Source: Isoetes taiwanensis
Lineage: Eukaryota; Streptophyta; Lycopodiopsida; Isoetales; Isoetaceae
DNA length: 64,000 bases
Direction: 5' to 3'
Assembly: GCA_021234155.1 (NCBI GenBank)
Contig: JAJEKV010000138.1
Location: 1,607,876-1,671,875 of the forward strand
In this document: in pieces, positions 58,055 through 64,000 of the stretch
How positions within the stretch are numbered: position 1 is the stretch's first letter
Layout: each line of letters opens with the position of its first letter
Notes under the pieces: generated by a model
Database searches by the model: none
Seen by the model: the letters and a program-made list of their open reading frames with translations, nothing else
Told to the model about the DNA's origin: nothing
Made by a program: the position numbers and the translations under genes

Positions 58055-59751
58055 ATGCAAACAAATACTCCAATAGTTGGACAAGAAATAGAGGGTAATG
58101 TAATGGAGGGTAATGCAATGGAAGGAGATGGCATGTGTGGATCATCGCAAGATCCAAACTATAAATCTGGTCAAGTATTGATGGCATCTCATGATCCTAA
58201 TCCAACAAAAAACCAGGAGCAGAGAGACAAACAAAGAAAGGGCAAATCGTTACGAACCTCAGGTGATAATCTTTTAATCAATTCGAAGTTTCAGAGGTCT
58301 TCTGGGCCTAGTGAGTGGAAAATTGTTAGAGAGATAGCAAAGAATGGAAAATTAATGAGTATGGGTCCAACTTAGGCTATGATGCACGAAATTAAAATAG
58401 TTACATCAAGCACATGTTGGAAGTTATGTAAATTAATCAATGCAATTTCTTATTCATAGAAATATGATCTTTGCTACAAGTACTATGGAGATAACTTTTC
58501 AATATATTTGACTTTAAATTGTTAAGATTCTATTTACTATTACAAGTTTCCTAATGTATAATTATGATGTTTGAGATACATAAAATATAAATAATATAAT
58601 GTATCACGAGTTAGGGTTATAGCATTGAAAACTATTTTAATATATTGTAGTTTTATGTATTTAATATTTCATGGAAGTTGCACTAATGACTTTTTGTTCA
58701 TAGATGTTGAAAGTGTCCCTCAAACATCTTCATTTATTACAAGAAGGCTTATTATCCTTGACATGAATAGAGTACTTCTAAATGTGAGCACCAAGAGTAT
58801 AACAAGTATAAAATAATAATCAGGCCAGATTGTGCAGAATTTATAAATGAACTTTTGAAGTTTCTTGAAGTTGGAATTTGGACCACAATGTCGGAGACTG
58901 CCCTCATGATTTGTTTGAAACAAATTGTCCAAAATGATGATGGTTTTAAAATTTTATGGACTCAACATAAGTGCACAAACTTGGGCTACAATAAGCTCTT
59001 TCATAAGAAGCCCTTTCTTATTAAAGATCTTAGAAAGGTATGGAGAAGGTATCCAGAGTACAATGCTCATAATACTATAATGGTTGATGACGATTGCAGA
59101 AGATCTTTTAGAAACCCTTGTATATATTCTGGAGATGAATCAGACAAATTTCTTATGAATATATTGGATCCTTCACTTGCAGCAGATATGATCACTGCTG
59201 CTGTTTCACTGATCTCATCATTATCAGTACCTACTCTAACATATGGCCACAACCCCTCAACCAAGAAGACAAAACTAAGACGGTGTATCCTCGACCGCAA
59301 TCGCGTGCTATTATTGATTAGTATTTCGATAGGCTTCGAAGTAGTAATCTGGTCTTCGATGGCTGAAAGGTGAAAGGTGAAAGGTGTGATCATGTGGCAG
59401 ATTTGCCTCCTACAATCACAAAAGGAAAACGTGTAATGATAAAGAAGCTCCAGCGCGTCTATGAGGCATTTCAGAATTACAATAAGCACAACACTATCAT
59501 CATCGATGATAGCACCTACAAGTGTTATCACAACTCCGATAACGCAATCATTGCCAAAATATATGACCCTGAGGAGTTTGAAACAGATAAGTAGCTTGCA
59601 CTTAAACTGATTCCTGTATTGGCTGAGTTCCCTTTTTAATTCTTTTGGCGGATGTTTTGTGAAATTATCCAGAGCTCAAGGAGGTTGACGAGGAGAACAA
59701 ACGCATCATGGGGGCGATGGACATAAAATTTTATGGTGATCCCACTGAATG
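58055..59751 (+). pseudogene. Tandem FCP1/NIF-like phosphatase domains (HAD family)
   Basis: FCP1-like domains are Mg-dependent aspartate phosphatases of the HAD family. The first exon-like stretch (58055-58375) is unknown, with short repeats (EGNVMEGNAMEGDGM). The first HAD domain (58713-59160) has RRLIILDMNRVLLN, where the usual DxD is D-M-N as in a plant subgroup; then RPDCAEFINEL and FLEVGIWTTMSE (motif II), DLRKVWRR and NTIMVDDDCRRSF (motif IV). A second copy follows at 59280-59600 with CILDRNRVLLL, FEVVIWSSMAER, KKLQRVYEAF and HNTIIIDDSTYKC. A last piece near 59670-59750 reads PELKEVDEENKRIMGAMD. Stops and shifts break the frame near 58815 and 59370. A palindrome of the 50-kb type lies at 58409. 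Confidence 0.75.
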
Positions 59752-59822
59752 ACACAGCTCTGCATGGTTCTATATATATTGTGTAATGTTTTTATATATA
59801 AAAAAAGGATGTTTACTGTTGC

Positions 59823-59860
59823 AAGGCACTTTCTCGACTCGCAGGTCGAGAAAGTGCCTT
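59823..59860. repeat. Perfect 16-bp hairpin
   Basis: Arms aaggcactttctcgac and gtcgagaaagtgcctt enclose a 6-base loop tcgcag. Degenerate relatives lie at 60499-60523 (tttcttgac...ctgagaaaa) and 60713-60736 (tttctcgg...ccgagaaaa). A terminator, a mobile-element end or a small-RNA precursor are all possible. Confidence 0.95.
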
Positions 59861-60394
59861 CCTGCTCAAAGCTACAAATATGTGAACCATCTGGTGTAAT
59901 TGTAATATATGAAACACCTGAATGGAACTATAATTTTGTTTGGACTGTGATTGTTTGTTTAGACTGTCATTGCTAACTGGACTGTAATTGTTAATTTCGA
60001 TGTTCCAATCTTCTAGGTGACAAGGAGCCTAGCATCCTTCCCGCTGAGAATGCATTTTACTAGGGCTTTGGGATACGGTCAATAGGAAACACAAGTATTA
60101 CAATAACGCAAGGGATCCTGATGAAAGAAAGTTGATTTCCGAACTTCATGACGCAAAGGATCTTACAAGAAATGCATGACATCTATGGGGGATGGGGAAG
60201 AAGCATTTTTTATCCAGCAAGGAGAGGATGTGGGAGTAGGGCGGCGAGATCGGTTGGGCGGGCCAGATGGTCGTCCATGAAGCTCCTCCTCATGAAGCTT
60301 TTCATCATCTTCAAGTTGCTCCGAGAGCATGGAGGTCCGAGGATGCTCCGTCCGTTGTTCCACTCAGGTGGACCGTGTATCATCATGATGTAAC

Positions 60395-60660
60395 TGTGAC
60401 AGCATGACCGCCGTGGTCTCTTAGACCACTGTAAATTACATTGTAAAGACGTCATTTATAAATAATAAGTCATTGTTCTATTCTATTCTATTCTATAGTT
60501 TCTTGACTTGCCATCTGAGAAAAGGAGGCCATTTGTGTATATTTAGATTTTTGATTCACATCCTTTAGGATGGAATAAGAGGTCCGTCGTGGTCTTTCCA
60601 TCCTCTATAAACTACATTGTAATGATGACCTTTATTAATAAAAATTCATCAGATACTACC
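60395..60660. repeat. Two related units of about 180 bp and a (TTCTA)n run
   Basis: Units near 60400-60478 and 60575-60650 share cgtggtct, ctgtaaattacattgtaa or ctataaactacattgtaa, and a following A/T-rich run with taataa. The first is followed by four or five TTCTA units at 60474-60496. The hairpin relatives above fall at regular places next to these units. Confidence 0.75.
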
Positions 60661-60739
60661 GCTTTGTTTATGGAGAGTGAATTACTTAATTGGTTTTGTT
60701 TGCGTTTTTTAGTTTCTCGGCCCCCCATCCGAGAAAATG

Positions 60740-61630
60740 CCTCCACTTAAAACCCTTTAGTTTGTTTTCTTAACACATGAGAAATGTCTCTTATTCAAAC
60801 AATAATGGAGCACAAGATGATTTGCATGTCCTTTTGCCTTAAAAAAATTTTGCATTTATGAATTTCAGTAGAGAAAACAATGCTTTATAAAGAATGTGGG
60901 AGGCAATCAATTTACCTTCAAAGACGAAAAATTGGAAAGACAGATCCAAAACTTATGCTCAACATGTTGTCCTAGTTCATTAGCCTACTTTAGTTCATGA
61001 TGGAAATTCTAATATACATCTCCACATGACACACATCACCAAAGGCCTAATATTGTACTTTTTTGGATGCTCCCGTGATATGTTCAGTTCTTCTACATAT
61101 AATATCTTAGCCAGGGGAAAAGTGAAAAGCACATGCGAATCATTGATTCAAACTGGCCACAATGTCTCTTGACTATCAAGCACGTGAGACAACTCATCCC
61201 AAGGATAGGCTCATATAATAGAATCAGATATCGCCTCAGGATGAAATGATTTGTAGACCCTAAAATACACTCCATTATATATTCCAACACAGGTGAGCTC
61301 TTTTGTTACTAAAATGCCAATTTGCCACTGCACAGTGCGTTTGTCATTTGATAAAAGAGACAAACAACTGGAGGTTAGTCAAAGCATTACATTACCCATT
61401 AGTAAATGTCCCCCCAAAAAAAAAAGGTCGTGTTTTAGTCTAAAAATGCTAAATAATTATACATCTATATCAGGCTAGGAATGAGACATGAATAATGAAA
61501 TGGGAGGACACACTTTGTAATTTGAGCTTGATAAACCTTAATCTATTTCTATTTTCTAAACGAAGATAAGGAATAAACTTATAACATCTAAAGTTTTTAG
61601 TTGCCGTCTAATTTTGTATGCAAGTTCACA
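60740..61630. other. No recognisable gene
   Basis: A/T-rich sequence with no motif, structural element or repeat that I can support. Confidence 0.4.
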
Positions 61631-61671
61631 TTTGTGATAGAATGCCAAAGAAAATCCCTAATGTGAACTTT

Positions 61672-62906
61672 TTCCTAAGATGTAGAGGTGGCTCCGACCT
61701 ACAAGTACTTGGGGATCGAGTTCTCAACTACCACCCATTGGGATGTCACATTAGGCTGCGGGTCACTTGTGGGTTGGAAAGCATTATATGCCATGCATCA
61801 ACATGCAGAGTTGTATGCCCGGGCCACCAACACACTTGTTTCGGCCTTGGTCACGGCCCCTTTGTATGGGGCAGGCCAGGGGGTCCAAGATATCCTCACA
61901 CCTAGAATGACTCGAAAGGTGCGTAAGGTCTTCTGGCACGAGCCCTTGGGGTGAAGTCCATAGTTCCATACCGTCCTCCTACTGAGAGACAGCTTTCTAC
62001 CCCTTCAACGGGCCGCATTGGAACGCCATATCATTTACTTCCGTATATGGTCGCTATGGTCGATACACGCTTGCTCAACCTTTGCTTTCGCTTATGGCGA
62101 TGGGTCCCCAATGCCCTCAAATCCTCATTGAAGGACAAGCAAGCTCGCTGGTTCTCACTGGGTGTGCAAACGATGCGACATGTAAGGACAAAGAAAGATC
62201 ACAAGGCACTTAAGTCGTACGATGCTACTTTTCCCGCGCGGTAGCCGGGATGCGATGCTGCCTGGACGACGTTTAAGTTCGGCACACTATCGCCAGCTAG
62301 AAGTCAATCCTAGGCTCAATGGTGAGGCCCACACCAAGATTGTACACCCAAATTTCCATGAAGAAGCAACTTATAGCTTTCCATTCGCGACGGTGCACAT
62401 CGCCCGCGATTGAAACAGACGCTAGCTCCTGAAGCACGGAGAGCAAAGGCTTTGCTGTTGTTGCCACCGTGGAGCCATTGAGGATGAATGTCATGCCCTC
62501 CGTGACCGGGCCGGGTTGCCCATATCCCGGAGCCATATGTTCGACACTAGTGCCCGGCCAGCGTTGCATCGCTTATTGACTACGACGCCGTTTGGTTTGT
62601 TAGTCATACCTCCAGAGGTTATGGATGCACTGACTCTATTGTATCCTCCCGACGGTATTGAACCGTCTCTACACAATTGTACAAGTCATGGGCCCGATAA
62701 TTTATTATCGCTAAGGTTTTTCCTCTCAAACCTCTTCGGGCGGGGTTTTTAATCCTCACAAGAATCGCGCTTGTTGCTTTTGTTTGGGTCCCATAGGCCA
62801 ATTGGCCTCCGTGGACGCTAAAAAATCTATTCTATTCTATTCTATTCTATTCTATTCTATTCTATTCTATTCTATTCTATTCTATTCTATTCTATTCTAT
62901 TCTATT
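61672..62906 (+). mobile_element. 5'-truncated LINE with pentanucleotide tail and target duplication
   Basis: The fragment opens within the RT thumb region: APTYKYLGIEFSTTTHWDV, then HAELYARATNTLVSALV, LYGAG and the C-terminal part with VNPRLNGEAHTKIV. Further on a cysteine-rich phrase (CCCCHRGAIEDECHA) and MDALTLLYPPDGIEPSLHN follow in other frames. It ends in about 80 bp of TTCTA repeats (62827-62906), not poly(A). The 15 bp cctaatgtgaacttt occur on both sides (61657-61671 and 62907-62921). Five-prime truncation, tail and duplication are the marks of target-primed reverse transcription. The motif wording resembles LINE 2 in this window and algal or animal LINEs. Confidence 0.85.
62827..62906. 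repeat. (TTCTA)n microsatellite tail
   Basis: About sixteen perfect TTCTA units end the LINE fragment. A shorter run of the same unit lies at 60474-60496. Confidence 0.97.
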
Positions 62907-62924
62907 CCTAATGTGAACTTTATG

Positions 62925-64000
62925 AACATTGTAGGTTCACTATGTGGAAAAGTAATGCCAGAATAATTCCCTAATGTGAATTTTGTGAACGTTGTAGGCT
63001 AGTATGTTACATTGTGCATTGACTTTACAAACATTGTGCATTGACTATGTTCAAGGCGTAACATTTCTAAAGATATTTCTAATATTCAAGAATATCTGTT
63101 ATTTGTTCAAACCAGAAAGCATCACATTTCTAAAGATGTTTCACATTCAACCTTACTCTTCTTTATTTGTATGAATTTTGTCCGTTATAAATGACATTCA
63201 ACATGAAGCGAATTAGAGAACTTTGAACAATCAATTGTTAGGTAAACTAAAAGATCCTAACTGAAGTTCATCATCTGATTTGCTCAGCATATATGCTGAC
63301 CTTGGCCCCTCTTGATGCTTTCGCAATTTAAACATGCACCTTGCTACTGGACCTAGGCAATTCCAGACTCTCTTTCAATCATAGAACTTCATGCCATATA
63401 TAGAGAATGTTTTTCACAATCTGCAGTTCAAAATTTTACTAGATGTAAGTCACATAGCTCCAACATTACTAAAGGCATGTAACTAAGAGGTACACAACAG
63501 TCTTCTATAATACACATTTAGCATAACACTCAACACTAGATAACAATAGGGACAATGTGATGCTTCTTGTGCACATTAGAATAATAATAATGACAATGTA
63601 ATGCTTTTGTGCAAATTTGGACTTGGTGACAAGAGTGTAGTCCTTTGCTATTGCATGAAAAGAATTACAACATAATAGAGAACGTAATTTCAAATGGTAA
63701 ATCCTTCTTGTGGTGATGGCAGCAGCTAAGAAAGTCGTAATGTATAACCCCAAATATAATATAACACAAAGTAAAATGAAATATGTTGCATTCATCAGCT
63801 TAACATTACCTTTCACGTTCTATGCTTCAACGTCAGGCAGGTCACCACATTATAATAATGAGGAATCTAGTACAAACAATAATCTCACCGGTCTCCACTA
63901 AAAAGATTTGTCAAGGTGCAAGCATCTTCCCTTCCAGAAAAGTTATAACTTATAATTGTATTTATGTAACTGCCCCCAATAATGGACATGGTGAACCAAG
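62925..64000. other. No recognisable gene; host-side repeats near the left end
   Basis: From 62907 to 62995 a unit of about 52 bp repeats cctaatgtgaa-ttt, gaac-ttgtagg. A related unit lies before the LINE at 61636-61671. The remaining sequence is A/T-rich. A 103-residue minus frame (63505-63816) has hydrophobic stretches but no motif. Confidence 0.5.

Noticed and set aside
1-64000. tRNA, rRNA or organelle genes
   Set aside because: No cloverleaf or rRNA core was recognised. The only tRNA-related signal is the initiator tRNA-Met primer-binding site at 34739-34750.

Overview
The window looks like a nuclear segment from a land plant, probably a non-seed plant such as a fern, lycophyte or bryophyte. 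Plant origin rests on recognisable fragments of plant genes: a SCREAM/ICE1-type bHLH factor, augmin subunit 6, a chloroplast pyruvate dehydrogenase E2, a VCCN1-type thylakoid chloride channel and plant FCP1-like phosphatases. The 'non-seed' guess is an inference from the unusual transposons (LINEs resembling animal or algal types, and a helicase-endonuclease Helentron). I see no intact gene anywhere. Every recognisable coding region carries stops, frameshifts or truncations, so the window is best read as a transposon and pseudogene graveyard.

Layout. 0-2.3 kb: Ty3/gypsy integrase-chromodomain remnant and a probable LTR. 2.3-9.5 kb: decayed L1-type LINE on the minus strand. 10.5-13.6 kb: SCREAM/ICE1-like pseudogene whose intron holds a short tandem duplication and a solo LTR with a clean 5-bp target duplication. 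15.0-18.0 kb: a second, non-L1-looking LINE on the minus strand. 22.1-24.4 kb: a minus-strand gene with a ParB-like motif and a beta-class DNA methyltransferase-like motif I, followed by repeats with near-palindromic motifs. 27.3-29.4 kb: RPA1-like fragment and an LTR-like block. 30.4-38.8 kb: Helentron-type helicase plus endonuclease gene, split by a 5.28-kb LTR element made of two 2.49-kb LTRs around only about 0.3 kb. 39.7-49.7 kb: fragments of host genes (TPR protein, augmin 6, VCCN1, several unidentified). 50.2-55.9 kb: an array of palindromic repeat units and a second ParB/methyltransferase-like gene with introns. 56.1-57.2 kb: CHERP-like fragment abutting a chloroplast E2 fragment. 58.0-59.8 kb: tandem FCP1-like phosphatase domains. 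61.7-62.9 kb: 5'-truncated LINE with a pentanucleotide tail and a target duplication.

The most interesting signal is the pair of related genes at 22.1-24.4 kb (minus) and 52.2-55.8 kb (plus). Both have an ICG(N/Q)HS motif like a ParB-type domain, a downstream C-P-P motif, a short intron soon after that motif, and a glycine-rich motif near the C-terminal part that resembles methyltransferase motif I. Both sit beside dispersed copies of a palindrome built on CCAACACGTGTTGG. A third, truncated copy of the 3' end lies at 44.77 kb. I infer a repeated gene-plus-palindrome unit, possibly a mobile element that encodes a DNA-modification-like protein; its activity and mobility are unproven.
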